Shown here: piece by piece, positions 10,275 through 22,191 of the stretch
Numbering within the stretch: the stretch's first letter is position 1
How the letters are laid out: every line of letters begins with the position of its first letter
Assembly (NCBI GenBank): GCA_031216915.1
Contig: CM062289.1
Span: 26,865,533 to 26,929,532, forward strand
Direction of reading: 5' to 3'
DNA from: Pictodentalium vernedei
Lineage: Eukaryota; Mollusca; Scaphopoda; Dentaliida; Dentaliidae
Length of the DNA: 64,000 nucleotides
The notes under the pieces: model-generated
The model's database searches: none
Seen by the model: only the letters and a program-made list of their open reading frames with translations
Told to the model about the DNA's origin: nothing
Translations under genes and position numbers: made by a program

Positions 10275-11990
10275 TCTGTTCGTCTGTCCGTCCGTCGCGC
10301 CGTACACACGGCTCGGGCTAGAGGCCGTATTTATGAACCGATCTTTACGAAATTTCTTGGGTACCCTTGTTAATACCGTGAGACGAGAACGAGTGTTTTG
10401 GGTCCGGTCCGAAATTCAAGACGGCCGCTGGCAGCCATTTTGTATAAAATTAGGTGCAATCCGATTATTGCGCAGAACTTCCAAATGAAAGCTCTGATTT
10501 GAATAATTTTTTGTATGAATGTTTAGTACCATGGGATACATCACATATAATACAGATTTTTTTCTCGTGCGTAAATTATGCAAATTAGACTAACTTTGAT
10601 TTATTTAGTGTTACTTTCAGCACTGTAACTGCAAATGCCAATACGGCTCGGGCTAGAGGTTGTATTTATGAACCGATCTTTACGAAACTTCTTGGGTACC
10701 CTTGTTATCACCGTGTGACGAAACGAGTGTTTTGGGTCCGGTCTGAAATTCAAGATGGCCACTGGCAGCCATTTTGTACAAAATTAGGTGCAATCAGATT
10801 TTTGCGCAGAACTTCCATATGAAAGCGCTGATTTGAATAATTTTTTGTGTGAATGTTTAGTACCAAGGGATACATCACATATAATACGGGTTTTTTTCTC
10901 GTGCATAAATTATGCCAATTAAACTAACTTTGATCTATTTAATGTTACTTTCAGCAGTGTAAGTGCAAATGCCAATACGGCTCGGGCTAGAGGCCGTATT
11001 TATGAACCGATCTTGACGAAACTTCTTGGGTACCTTTGTTATCACCGTGGGACGAGAACGAGAGTTTTTGGGTGCGGTCCAAATTTCAAGATGGCTGCCG
11101 GTGGCCATTTTGTACCAAAATTAGTGCAATCAGTTTTTTGTACAGAACATCTGCATGAAAGTTCTGATTTGAATAATTTTCTGTATGAATGTTTAGTAAC
11201 ATGGAATACATCACATATAATACGGGTTTTTTTCTCGAGCAGAAATTATGCAAATTAGATGAACTTTTGATTTATTCAGTGCTACTTATACACAGTAAGT
11301 GCATGTGTCAATACGGCTTGGGCTAGAGGCTGTATTTATGAACCGATCCTCACAAAACTTCTTGGGTACATTTGTTATCACCTTGGGATGAGATTGAGTG
11401 TTTCTGGGTGCGGTCCAAAATTCAAGATGTGGCCATTTTGTACCGAAATTAGGTCCAATCATTTTTTGTACACAACTTCTATACGGCTCAGGCTAGAGGC
11501 CGAATTTATGAACAGATCTTTACGAAACTTCTTGGGTACCTTTGTTATCACTGTGGGATGAGAACAAGTCTTTTGGATGCGGTCTAAAATTCAAGATGGC
11601 CGCCAGCAGCCTTTTTGTACCCAATTTAGTGCAGTCAGTTTTTTTGTACAGAACTTCCGTATGAAAGTTCTGGTTTGAATAAATTTTTGTAGGAATGTTT
11701 AGTAACATGGAATACATCACATATAATACGGGTTTTTTTCTCGTGCAGATATTATGCAAATTAGATGAACTTTGATTTGTTCAGTGCTACTTATACACAG
11801 TAAGTGTACATGTCAATACAGCCCTGGGTTAGAGGCTGTATTTATGAACTGATCATCACAAAACTTCTTGGGGTACCTTTGTTACCTTTGTTATCACCCT
11901 GTGACAGAAACGAGTGTTTTTGGGTGCCTTTGTTATCACTGTGCTATGAGAACAAATATTTTGGGGTTCAGTCAGACCCTCTCTGGGACT
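10275..11990. repeat. ~335-bp tandem array, five to six units
   Basis: The phrase gctcgggctagaggc recurs at 10311, 10646, 10980, 11316, 11486 and 11821. This gives spacings of 335, 334, 336, 170 (a truncated unit) and 335. Each unit continues with tatttatgaaccgatcttta, a caagatggcc/gccattttgt segment and ataattatgcaaatt. A cgtctgtccgtccgtc head precedes it. The same unit plan recurs at 44.85-45.6 kb. It is non-coding. Confidence 0.92.
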
Positions 11991-12984
11991 CAAAGATTTC
12001 TTTTCTAGTTTAGCAACTAACTGTAGCCCCACTTTTACAATACTTTACCTATATATTTGTTACAGGCTACGGTCAGCATTTATGTACAGACCGTTACAAT
12101 ACTTTACATGTACCTTTGTTATCAGGTCATTACCTAGATGTTTGTCATTGCTGTTTCACACACTATACATGTACATGTCTTAAAGAAGTTGAGCTACAGT
12201 GTCATTGACACTTTCATTTTTCAAGTAATATAATCAGAGTGGTACTGAACTTGTATAACGATATCAGTTCATGGAAGTAACAGAGGCATGGAAATAACAC
12301 GCGAACAATCGTTTAGGTTTCGTGGGGGTTACGTTAAATGCAAAATACGCGAACGCAGTATATGTGACGATAAAACAACACAGCATAAATTAACTTCCTA
12401 ATCTCGCATGTTTTGCCAGTCAGATAAGACAATTTTCGAAACAGACTCGACTCAAAGGTTGCGCCTTGCATCCACATATGGGCTTGCAGTTTACATCTTC
12501 CGTCAAACTAAACAATCCCCCACATCCTCATCTCACTATTGGAGGATACTTATGACATAGTGATACATTAATGGAGGATACCTTTTGGGGGATAGGTATG
12601 TTCAACCTGCATCTGTTCGGCCTCAATCTTCTAGACCACTCCACGACATTCAAGGCTCAAAGGTCACTACTACTGACTTGTCCATATATAGTCACCACCA
12701 TTTGTTCTGTGATCAGCTTTTACTGTAGTCACCCAATACTCTAGACTTCACCTCCAGTAGCTACCACAATCTGTCCTGGCCTAGTACCGTCAACCATTAC
12801 TACTGACCTGTAGCACTACTACGGGATTGCCACTATCACAGGTCACGACCTCTACCCTCGATCAAGTCGTAGAATGTCTATATGACAGTCTATATTCCGC
12901 CATGATACTAGAAACCAAGTGTACACCCCACAACCACATGACCTAGCATGCGATACCCATACCAACTCTTGGACAGTATAACGT
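11991..12984. other. Unassigned, no gene seen
   Basis: Short degenerate repeats of tacctttgttatca and acatgtacatgt occur to about 12200; the rest shows no clear structure, domain or RNA gene. Confidence 0.4.
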
Positions 12985-13305
12985 TTTTGGTAGATTGATA
13001 GTACTAAGGGCTAATAGTAGACCAATATGGGTACAGACTATATATGCTATACTACCATACTAGATAACCAAGCAGTACCTTGCAACACTGCATGGCCTAG
13101 CATTACGCACAACTTATACAACCACCGATCGTATAATTCATTCGATGAGTGAGTAGTTCTAAGGGCTAACAGTAGACAGACTGTACACCATATACTACCA
13201 CACTAGACAACCACCCATTGCCTGACAATATCGCCTGGCCTGGCATTACGAACTACCTATATCCCAGTTACAGGATAATACAAAGCATTCGGTAGGTAAG
13301 TGAAC
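12985..13305. repeat. Two-copy ~155-bp tandem duplication
   Basis: The segment aagggctaatagtagac (13006) recurs as aagggctaacagtagac (13161), followed by matching actaccacactaga and cctggcattacg segments. Confidence 0.75.
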
Positions 13306-13548
13306 GACTTCGATTTTTAAAATAAAAATCACTCTGAAGCGAATCAACGCTCTTCCCATCTACCACATCACACACAATCAAAACCTCCAACCTTAGATTC
13401 AGTCCCTCCACTTTCAAAATCGTTCCACTGTCCCTGAAGACGGAAATAATAAAAGTTTAAGGATTATTAATCTTTACCTTTAAAAAGACAAACAAAATTC
13501 AATTTCCTTTTACATAGTATTGTTATTCCAATGAATGGCTGCAAGATA

Positions 13549-13805
13549 CAGTACGTGAAGGGTGTATTATCACTAAATCACCCGCAGAGTGGAGATTCCA
13601 CCCAAGCAATAATTGCAAATGTGTTGCAAAGCATAACCAGCACAAGCAAAGTTTCAGCCAATGGACCTCCGGGTTACACCCGGAGGCCCATTGGCTGAAA
13701 CATTGCTTGTGTTTTTTGTCGATGTGTACAAAATTTGAAATTTATAGCTTGGGTGATATCTCCACTCCGCGGGTGATTTAGTTACAATCCACTCTCCATA
13801 TACTG
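13549..13805. mobile_element. TA-flanked hairpin MITE family D, copy 1 of 7
   Basis: The ends are CAGTACGTGAAGGGTG and the reverse complement of CAGTATATGGAGAGTGG, with TA on both sides (13547-13548, 13806-13807), as in Tc1/mariner-type insertions. The centre is a perfect hairpin of ~30-bp arms, ccaatggacctccgggt / acccggaggcccattgg with one change. No protein is coded. Confidence 0.9.
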
Positions 13806-13945
13806 TATGTTTTTGGAAGAAAAAACGTCATCTTTTCAGGCAATTTTATTGTTTTAGTTCCGAGAAACGTCCTGGAATAGAAGCAACACAACTTATCTGT
13901 GTATCTTCCCTTTTGCAGGTGCTATTTGTTATGTGAAGCATAAGC

Positions 13946-14197
13946 TTAACCCTTAAGTCCTTAGATTAATTTTAATGTATTTATGGCCTTTTTCTGCTTA
14001 CATAGTTATTGGTGACTTAGCAGTGGTTCTACATCACTGCTGGCTGCCTATACAGGCAGCCAGCAGTGATGTAGAACCACTGCCAGGGAAAATTCAGTCT
14101 ACACACAAGAGTAATAAAAAAGATTACACAAGGGAGTACCTGCTTCAATGCAATATAAAAGTGGCGGTTTGGGGCTATATGGGGGCTTAAGGATTAA
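13946..14197. mobile_element. TTAA-flanked hairpin MITE family G
   Basis: The ends are TTAACCCTTAAGTCC and GGGGGCTTAAGGATTAA, with TTAA at 13946 and 14194. A perfect palindrome with ~30-bp arms occupies 14021-14082 (cagtggttctacatcactgc ... gcagtgatgtagaaccactg). The flanks between ends and palindrome do not pair, so the symmetry is confined to ends and centre. Confidence 0.85.
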
Positions 14198-15670
14198 GCC
14201 GTTTCCGACAGCGTGTCATTTAACAGCGAGGTATCAGCTTTGTGGGTGTTTGTTTGTGCACTTTGTTGGAGTTTAGCGACACTTTCAACAGCCAATGCCG
14301 TATCGTGTTTGACATTTTTACCAATGCGGCAGATATGGGAAGGGGTAGGGCACCACATATTTGTCGGATTTTTTTTTCAGGCCTTAAGTTGAAAATTTGC
14401 AAAATGAAAGGAATATTATTATATATTTGGTAAAAACATATGTATTTGGACTAACTGTTCGATAACTAACCCGTTTTGGGTGTCCAAACTCCTGACATTT
14501 GGTTTCGCCTTCGAAATCTGTCGAAAATCTTATTGGTCAACTGGAAAATGTTATGTTTTCCCTCTCCCTCCTCCCCCACCCCCTCCCAACACACTACCGT
14601 GAAAAGCTATCTACCCCCTTGTATTTTCCTGGGGGATCCGGAGTATATGGAGAGAAAAGCCGAGCAGCGACCATTAGCTGCCGGACACTCCAAGTTACTA
14701 ACTCGACAGAAGCAGGTTTAGTTTAGGGTGATCAGTGTATTATTATTATTATTATTAGTAATAATATTATTATTATTCACTGACCCCTATTCCTTATTAT
14801 ATGCGTATTCGTAGACCCGCCAGGATTATCCCAACGATTTCTCAAGCCGAATTCCAGTGCGCGGGCAACATGTCCGTGTACAGTAGGATTATGTCTCAGT
14901 ATTAAAACAGTTAAGATCAACTGGACGAAAAGTTAATAGACGAGCGTGGTGGTGATGATCATGTTGTTACGCGGGTGGAGATAGCCGAAAATATTATGTA
15001 CCCACTTCCCCTGACTATTCGTAAGAATATCAAGGGGAGGTACTCGTTTACATTAAAATCAATTTTCCAACTTCACGGTGAAATGACTGGATTTTAGGAA
15101 AAAAAACTGAACGTGTTCTGTGGAACGAATTGTTTCACTGTTGCAGCGATTCGTTCTTTTCTTTTGCGTTTTAACCTTTATGGCAAAATCAATAACTGAA
15201 TAACACGGCTGAAGCGAGTAGGTCTTCGCCAGGTCTCGCGACTCACCCCCCCCCCCCCCCCCCCAAAAAAAAAAAACAACAACAAAAACAAAATAAAACT
15301 CAAAGGTGCACTTGAAAATCAATAGTTTAGTGTTGAATTTAACCTGTTTCCCTCCCCATACGCCACGAGACGCAATATATGTGTGTTAGCGCGTATTTTC
15401 CAGGCGGAATCCCCCAGAACCCCCCCCCCCCCCCCCCTCAGTGCGGAAGGATAAAACGAGAGGGTGCAGTCCTCGAGTTTTATCTTTCCGCGATGGCACA
15501 GGTGCCATATCGATTAACCCATTCAAACGCGTGTATCGATCTGTGTTTATTACACGCCTTCACGTATACAAAAACAATTATTCGAAGGACAGTCGGCAAT
15601 TCATTTGACAACTATCAACAAAAACAGGACATTTTATCGCCAACCAAATGTGCGCGGGGAATCCGTGTTT
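14198..15670. other. Gene-free stretch with simple repeats
   Basis: It contains an (ATT)n-type tract at 14738-14785, a poly-C run at 15246-15263 next to poly-A, and another poly-C at 15421-15437. Open frames here are shadows of these tracts or lack any recognisable domain. Confidence 0.5.
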
Positions 15671-15675
15671 CTATT

Positions 15676-15757
15676 TCGTCCTCCGAGTTCCAATGTGTTC
15701 TATGTGCCTACTGGCGTGCCTACTGGCGCATAGAACACATTAGAACTCAGGGGACGA
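15676..15757. repeat. Imperfect hairpin, ~30-bp arms
   Basis: Left arm tcgtcctccgagttccaatg pairs with right arm cattagaactcaggggacga, with gttctatgtgcc / ggcgcatagaac inside. Probably the centre of an uncharacterised MITE. Confidence 0.7.
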
Positions 15758-16031
15758 TTTTCAGCTATTTCAGATCCATTTCGCCTTTGGTCATTTTCAC
15801 GAAATTTGTATGCATCAACAGGCGTTGGGCTACATCAGTTTTGGGGCCCCCAATAGGGGATAGGGGGCACCAAAAAATTTCCCGGTGAACCATATGGCCA
15901 TCCCGCCTCTGATCTACGTTAATGTACAAGGAACGCCAAGCAAAGTGGTAATAATCAGTGTTAATGTTTCTCGAATCAACTACGGCTTTAATCCATAATT
16001 TATGACCAACTAAATAATGACGTACCCATTC

Positions 16032-16274
16032 TTAACCCTTTGAACCCTAGCGGCCGCTATTCCATCCAGGAACATGATACGTCGTAACGTCATTAAATAG
16101 AATGGCTGTTCAGTAAATGTGTGGGGTAGACCAATCAATGTTTTCAACGTGCAGCCCCAAGGCTGTACGTTGAAAATATTGTTTGATTGGTCTACCCCAA
16201 ATAATGAATATGGACTCTTCTAATTGCTGCCATTGAACTGGCATGGAAGATACCACAAGTGTTCAAAGGGTTAA
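16032..16274. mobile_element. TTAA hairpin MITE family C, copy 1
   Basis: The ends are TTAACCCTTTGAACCC and GTTCAAAGGGTTAA. The centre is ttttcaacgtgcag / ctgtacgttgaaaat, flanked by tggtctacccc and its complement. A second copy is at 35395-35632. The termini match those of the large element at 16741-21540. Confidence 0.9.
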
Positions 16275-16395
16275 ACGTGCTTCTTAAATTACTCTTCATT
16301 TTAATGTGACCGGCTGAATTACGAGTTTGGTGGATCTTGCTTAACTTTGTGGCGATGGAACTAAAATGTAAGTAGGGAGGTCACTAATTACGTTT

Positions 16396-16475
16396 TCAAT
16401 TTTTGCCTCAGAAACATAGGATATGGCCCATCAATGGAATGAGCTCGTTGGAGCTATGTTTTTGAGACACTCTGG
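16396..16475. repeat. Remnant of MITE family B
   Basis: The family core tcagaaacataggatatggc, then gaacgagctcg-like sequence and gctatgtttttgagac, is present; the outer arms are missing and part of the core is deleted. Confidence 0.6.
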
Positions 16476-16556
16476 TTTAAATCTAATCATTTTATCCACA
16501 AGAAAAATGCATTTTCCCATGTTCCATGAGTTTTCCCCTATACCGACCAGACTACA

Positions 16557-16671
16557 GAAGGACTATGGACTGACAGATATTCAGCCAATACCTACTCTTT
16601 CAAATTGACTGCCACTCAGTTGGAAGGAGTGGGTATAATTGGCTGAATAGCTGCCAGTTTATAGTCCTTGT
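16557..16671. repeat. Imperfect hairpin next to the large nest
   Basis: aaggactatggactgacaga pairs loosely with tgccagtttatagtcctt, and attcagccaatacctactct with ggagtgggtataattggctg. It abuts the left end of the nested element at 16672. Confidence 0.65.
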
Positions 16672-17924
16672 TAGGGACCTGCGAATTGCCTATTTTAATC
16701 GAATTGGCGAAAACGAATCGAATTTAGAATCGAATTACATTTAACCCTTTGAAACTTTAATTATCCTGACGTTCAAACGTCACTGGGAATTCAGTTTCTT
16801 CAACTTTTTTTCAAAATGCGACGTAAAACGTCGGAAAGTACAAATAACAAGGTATTTTTCACATTAGTGATTACACGCTAAAAACTAAAGTGTTAAAAAC
16901 TACACTTGAAGTACTGTATTTAACACTTATTAAGTGCTGAACTAGCACTTTGTTCAAGTGTAGATATCCCAGAACTTGACAGGTGTTACAATAGTAGTAT
17001 GTGATGTGGTTTTGAGGTGGAGGTTGGATGATCTCATGGATGATCTCATGTGATGTCATAGTCACGTGACGTAGTGGCGCCATGTTATGTTGTCATGGTA
17101 ACCCGCGTGAGCGGCCATGTTGTGACGTCATCTCCATAGTGACACGTGGTGTTAGTGCGCATGCGCAGCGCGTGTTGTTAGGGTGATACGTGTTTCCGTC
17201 GTCCATTTTTGTATACTGGAGGCCGCCATCTTGGTTTCTATGGTAGCACGTGATTGCTATGTTACCCATTTTTTCTGTAATAGGACGGGGTATATTCGGA
17301 GGGTGTGTTCCTTTGTAGAAGAGTAAATCTAATTACCACAAACAACCCGACAATCCATCCAAATCACCAAAACCCACCCGAAATCACCGAAATTGACTTT
17401 ATTTGATACGGATTTCCCATTTTATTGGTTTTATTGACTTAGCACGTAGTGCCATAGTACTAAGGGGGTATAAGGAGTGCGTTCGATTGAACAGGAGTAA
17501 TGTTCTGGCTTTGAATTCGCCCAGATTCCCTTTTTGGATCCCTATCCCGTGACGCTTTATTTCCCAATAAGAATAGCACGCAGTGCTATAGGACAAATTT
17601 ACCCAGAATTCTCTGCTTCTATCTATATATGCAATACTTTTCGTTTACCTGACCATGTTCTTTTATCCTGGAGTAAACTCCAGTAGCGTAGAAGAGCCCA
17701 TTATTTTGAACAGCTTTGCTTATTATTACTATATTTAGCTATTCTACTAGTCTATTCTTGTTAGTTCTGACCCTATTCCAAGTACTCTTGTTGTTTCATT
17801 TATCTAGATCATTTATATAAATTATAACTAACCAATCAGATTGCTTGATTTCCCATAATCTGTATACAGAGTTATCTCCCTTCTGTATAACAAAAGCAGC
17901 CCCAAAACGAATAAGCTATCGAGC

Positions 17925-18495
17925 AGTTACCGATAAGTCATTGCTCGAACGACTCGAAGCTCATCGAGCAAATGAGCCTTAGAGGAATTGCTTGATCGAG
18001 TGACTCGGCATATTGCTCGAACGACTCGAATCCCATCGAGCAAATGAGCCAACGAGCAATTGCTCGATCGAGTGACTCCTCGAACGACTCGACAACTCAT
18101 TTCAGTATTTGAGGATACCTATGGCCCAGGTATTGTATTATTTGAGGATACCTATCGAGGATACCTTTTATAGGATACTTATCTGAGGATACTATTACCT
18201 ATATCACAAGGCATACCTATCCCAAATATCCCTTATAAGCTAAAGAGCAAGAGAGTAATTGCTCCATGAGCAATTGCTCGATCGACTCGAAGCTCATCGA
18301 GCAAATGAGCCTAAGAGCAATTGCTCCATGAGCAATTGCTCGAACGACTCGAAGCTCATCGAGCAAATGAGCTATCGAGTAATTGCTCGATCGAGTGACT
18401 CGACATGCTGCTCGAACGACTAGAATCCCATCGAGCAAATGAGCTAACGAGCAATTGCTCGTTCGAGTGACTCCTCGAACGACTCTTAGACTCAT
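17925..18495. repeat. Palindromic ~60-bp repeat array, left arm
   Basis: Units combine gagcaattgctcgatcgagt, gactcgaagctcatcgagca and aatgagc. Each unit is itself near-palindromic, so this tract can fold locally as well as pair with the right arm at 19380-19845. Confidence 0.85.
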
Positions 18496-18622
18496 TTCAG
18501 AAAAAGGGATTCCATAGCCATAAAAAAGGGATTCTTAAAAAGGGATTCTGTAAAATGGGATTCCTATTCGAGTCCATAAAATTTGGATTCCGTGTTTTAA
18601 CATCGACACTGGAGGGTATTCC

Positions 18623-19251
18623 CCTTCCCTATTGGAAGAATTCAGTTTAATGGGTTGTATTCTCGAGTTAAAATTCAGATCACCTTCGTTATATTTTCAT
18701 TAAGTTTAAAATTTATTAAGTTAAACTTTGTTCAGTTCAAATGTGTTAACATTGGGATATAGTTAGGGGTTATACTTCATTCAGTTCAAGGGTGTTAATA
18801 CCTTCATTTAGGTTATAGTTCATTCAAACAGTTCAAAGGGGTTTTAATTACATAAAGTTCATTCAGTTGAAAACTTTGTTCAGTTCAAAGGGTTCATTCA
18901 GATTTGTTCAGTTTAAGGGGGTTAACATTGGGTTATATTTAAGGGTTATAGTTCATTCAGTTGAAAACTTTGTTATGGTCAGTTCACTTCGATAACTTCA
19001 TTGGATCTTTGTTCACTTTGTTCTGTTCCCATCCATCTTGATTGTATTGGATCTTTGTTCACTACGACTTCATTCGAACAGGTGTCTTGTATCTGTTCAT
19101 AATTCAGATCTGTTCAGTCTGACCAACTAGTTCGATCAATCCGACTAGTTTGACATTCTTTCACTATGTTATGTTTACTTCGTTGTTTTGTAGTGACTGG
19201 TCGTATCTGTTCAGAGTCTTGTAGTCATTGTTGAATTGGTTGTTATCAATC
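18623..19251. other. Loop of the giant foldback
   Basis: It is the unpaired centre between the arms. It is AT-rich and contains many degenerate copies of gttcattcagttgaaaactt and aagggttatagttcattcag, a short-period repeat. No frame of interest. Confidence 0.7.
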
Positions 19252-19379
19252 CCTTTCCATACCCTCGAGTGTCGATGTTAAAACACGGAATCCAAATTTT
19301 ATGGACTCGAATAGGAATCCCATTTTACAGAATCCCTTTTTAAGAATCCCTTTTTTATGGCTGTGGAATCCCCTTTTTC

Positions 19380-19845
19380 TGAAATGAGTCTAAGAGTCGT
19401 TCGAGGAGTCACTCGAACGAGCAATTGCTCGTTAGCTCATTTGCTCGATGGGATTCTAGTCGTTCGAGCAGCATGTCGAGTCACTCGATCGAGCAATTAC
19501 CCGATAGCTCATTTGACAAAAAAGGGATTCTCCAGAAGGCACCCCAATTTCGGCACCCCTTTTTGGAAAACATATGGCCTTCGGCACCCCTTTATTCTGA
19601 AATGAGTCTAAGAGTCGTTCGAGGAGTCACTCGAACGAGCAATTACTCGATAGCTCATTTGCTCGATGAGCTTCGAGTCGTTCGAGCAATTGTTCATGGA
19701 GCAATTGCTCTTAGGCTCATTTGCTCGATGAGCTTCGAGTCGTTCGAGCAATATGCCGAGTCACTCGATCAAGCAATTCCTCTAAGGCTCATTTGCTCGA
19801 TGAGCTTCGAGTCGTTCGAGCAATAACTTATCAGTAACTGCTCGA
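19380..19845. repeat. Palindromic ~60-bp repeat array, right arm
   Basis: It is the reverse-complement partner of 17925-18495. One segment, 19515-19595 (ggcaccccaatttcggcacc), has no partner in the left arm, so the arms have also gained or lost pieces separately. Confidence 0.8.
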
Positions 19846-20782
19846 TAGCTTATTCGTTTTGGGGCTGCTTTTGTTATACAGAAGGGAGATAACTCTGTAT
19901 ACAGACTATGGGAAATCAAGCAATCTGATTGGTTAGTTATAATCTAGATAAATGAAACAACAAGAGTACACGGAATAGGGTCAGAACTAACAAGAATAGA
20001 CCAGAAATTGCTAAATATAGTAATAATAAGTAAAGCTGTTCCAGTTGATAGGCTCATCTACGCTACTGGAGTATACTCTAGAATAAAGGAACAGGGTCAG
20101 ATAGACAAAAACTATTGCATATATAGATAGAAGCGGAGAATTCTGGGTAATTACCAAAGGAACCTGTCTTTTAATGGGAAAAACGTCATGGTATAGGGAT
20201 CCAAAAAGGGATTCTGGGAGAATTCAAAGCCAGAACATTACTCCTGTTCAATCGAACGCACCCCTTATACCCCCTTAGTACTATAGTACTACGTGCTAAG
20301 CCGATAAATTGGGGAAATAAAGTCAATTTCGGTGATTTCGGGTGGCTTTTGGTGATTTGGAAGGATTGTCGGGTTGTTTGTGGTAATTATCCTGGGAAGT
20401 CGTTCCAGAAAATACTCCGATTCAATCGAACATACCCACCCAACATACCCTGTCCTATAAGAAGGGTTTAGGTAAAATAGCAATCACGTGCTACCATAGA
20501 AACCAAGATGGCGGCTTCCAGTATACAAAATGGACGACGGAAACACGTATCACCTTAACAACACGCGCTGCGCATGCGCACTAACACCACGTATCACTTT
20601 GGGAATCACGTCACAACATGGCCGCTCACGCGGGTTACCACGACAACACAACATGGCGCCACTACGTCACTTGACATGACGTCACTTCCGGGGTCCGGCA
20701 GCGGGGTCCGGCAACCTCCACCACAAATGTACCTGACATACTACTTACAATAATACCACTTGACAAGTGTAATGACGCGACA

Positions 20783-20866
20783 CTTAAAAGGAAACGACGC
20801 AGATGACGCGGATCAGGCTCGAACTCTCGAGCCTGATCCGCGTCATCTGCGTTGTGTCCTTTTAAT
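20783..20866. repeat. Hairpin in the right arm of the giant foldback
   Basis: acgcagatgacgcggatcag followed by gctcga pairs with its complement ending tcatctgcgt; arms are ~38 bp with one or two mismatches. The left arm lacks a counterpart, so this is a later insertion or a local inverted duplication. Confidence 0.8.
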
Positions 20867-21086
20867 TATGTACCCACCAAGCGCAAATCAAATTATGGAC
20901 GATTCTGGAAGAACCAACAGTGCTAGACACATGGGAAGTGCCATCCATTCAAGTTTCAGATGTCTGACGATTGTAATGTCTAAGTGCTTAAAGCATTGTG
21001 CTTTGAGTGTTAAGACCAAACCCTAAGAGTTAGAGTGGGTTTAACACCTTGAAAGTGTCAGTTTTAACACTTTAGTTTTTAGTGTG

Positions 21087-21331
21087 TATCTGGTTGAGGG
21101 CTAGATTATTTTTGATGGTCTGAATTTGTTATTCAAAACTTGTTTTATTACAAATTATTGGAGAGTCCCCATTGGCACTCTCCAATAATTTGTAATAAAA
21201 CAAAAATATATAAACAAAATATCATTTGTTTGGCTGAATATGGAATATAAGCAAGGAAAGTGTTGGCTTTTGCTCTGGTATCCTCATTTTTCGAAAGCCC
21301 TGATAGTGGCTTCTAGCACTCAACCTGTTAA
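21087..21331. mobile_element. TTAA hairpin MITE family E, copy in the nest
   Basis: It starts with tatctggttgagggctaga (altered TTAACTGG) and ends tctagcactcaacctgttaa. The centre is a palindrome, acaaattattggagagt / actctccaataatttgt. It directly abuts the right end of the 4.2-kb foldback. Confidence 0.8.
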
Positions 21332-22191
21332 GAAGTCTTGACAGCAGCATTATATTAGTATTTTAAGCTGCGATAACATTTGGCTCAAAGGTTGTCACTG
21401 GGTACTATTCGGGAGAAAATAGGAATTGAGGTTAAAACTTTAAAAAATCGAAAAATAATAACAAAACAAATGACCACAAAGTATAAACGCGCTGTTTGAT
21501 TTCGTACGTCATAAGACGTGCAAAAGTATCAAAGGGTTAATGAATACTTCATCAAAAGAAAATTTTTTTTTCCAAATAATAACCCCGATTATTAAAAGAC
21601 ACACAATTATGTAGAGTGCATTTTTCGTCTCACCAATTCCCACACTATAAATTGGGATATAAACCAATCAATGTACTAGCTATTGACTGAAACTATTCGA
21701 ATTGTTGACCTTGTAGCTTCGAAACTGCAGCAAAAAACATTTTTAAACGAACCTGGCTGATAGGGCTGTTACCTCACTTTTATCACATGTTTTCTTAGAA
21801 AAAAATACTCGTTTCAAATCGGATCGACTCCATTCGGATGAGAAGCCAGTTGTTTTAAATAAAAATGCGGAACGACTAAAACGAAACGATAATTCAGTGC
21901 CGAATAGAGCCGATCCGCTTGTAAATTAAAGCCTGCTTTACTTCTGTGTATATAATAATCAGGGATATTCTTTCAGAAAACCGATGTTTTTGACGATGTA
22001 TCCAGCAACTGATCGAACAGAACAATACTCAATACAAAATAATGTGATCAATTGCAGTCTGCAAACAGTCACGGTTATAATCGAAGTATATTCGAAAATA
22101 TTCGAATTTCCGATTTCGGATCGAATCGAATCGAATATTGACTTTTGAATCGAATTTCGAATCGAATTTTCGCAGCCGCCTAGACTCCTTG

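Larger units (their letters stand above)
16874..21086. mobile_element. 4.2-kb giant foldback element
   Basis: Left arm 16874-18622 and right arm 19252-21086 are long imperfect reverse complements around a ~630-bp loop. Ends are cacgctaaaaactaaagtg and cactttagtttttagtgtg, with TA outside each. Arms share, in mirror order, a CpG-rich block (caagatggcgg, cgctgcgcatgcgcact, acatggcgccac), a tRNA-free unique block and an inner array of GAGCAATTGCTC palindromes. The right arm carries an extra hairpin at 20783-20866. No long frame or domain is present, so it is non-autonomous. Confidence 0.85.
16741..21540. mobile_element. TTAA element, middle layer of the nest
   Basis: The left end ttaaccctttgaaacttt (16741) and right end caaaagtatcaaagggttaa are inverted copies with TTAA at each edge. 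Its own sequence appears to be only 16741-16873 and about 21332-21540. The rest is the 4.2-kb foldback and a family E MITE inserted within. Ends match family C, so both could use one transposase source. Confidence 0.75.
16672..22191. mobile_element. Outer element of the nest, (GAATC)-rich terminal repeats
   Basis: The left end is tagggacctgcgaattgc followed by aacgaatcgaatttagaatc. The right end, near 22090-22191, is rich in atcgaatcgaatcgaat and closes with ttttcgcagccgccta. The pair form inverted ends of the same kind as at 23756-24682 and 29075-30469. A TTAA element fills its interior. The superfamily is uncertain; hAT is possible. The tract 21541-22090 inside it shows nothing recognisable. 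Confidence 0.65.

Noticed and set aside
18217-18495. 92-aa minus-strand frame and 133-aa plus-strand frame at 19425-19826
   Set aside because: Both are translations of the GAGCAATTGCTC palindromic array in the foldback arms.
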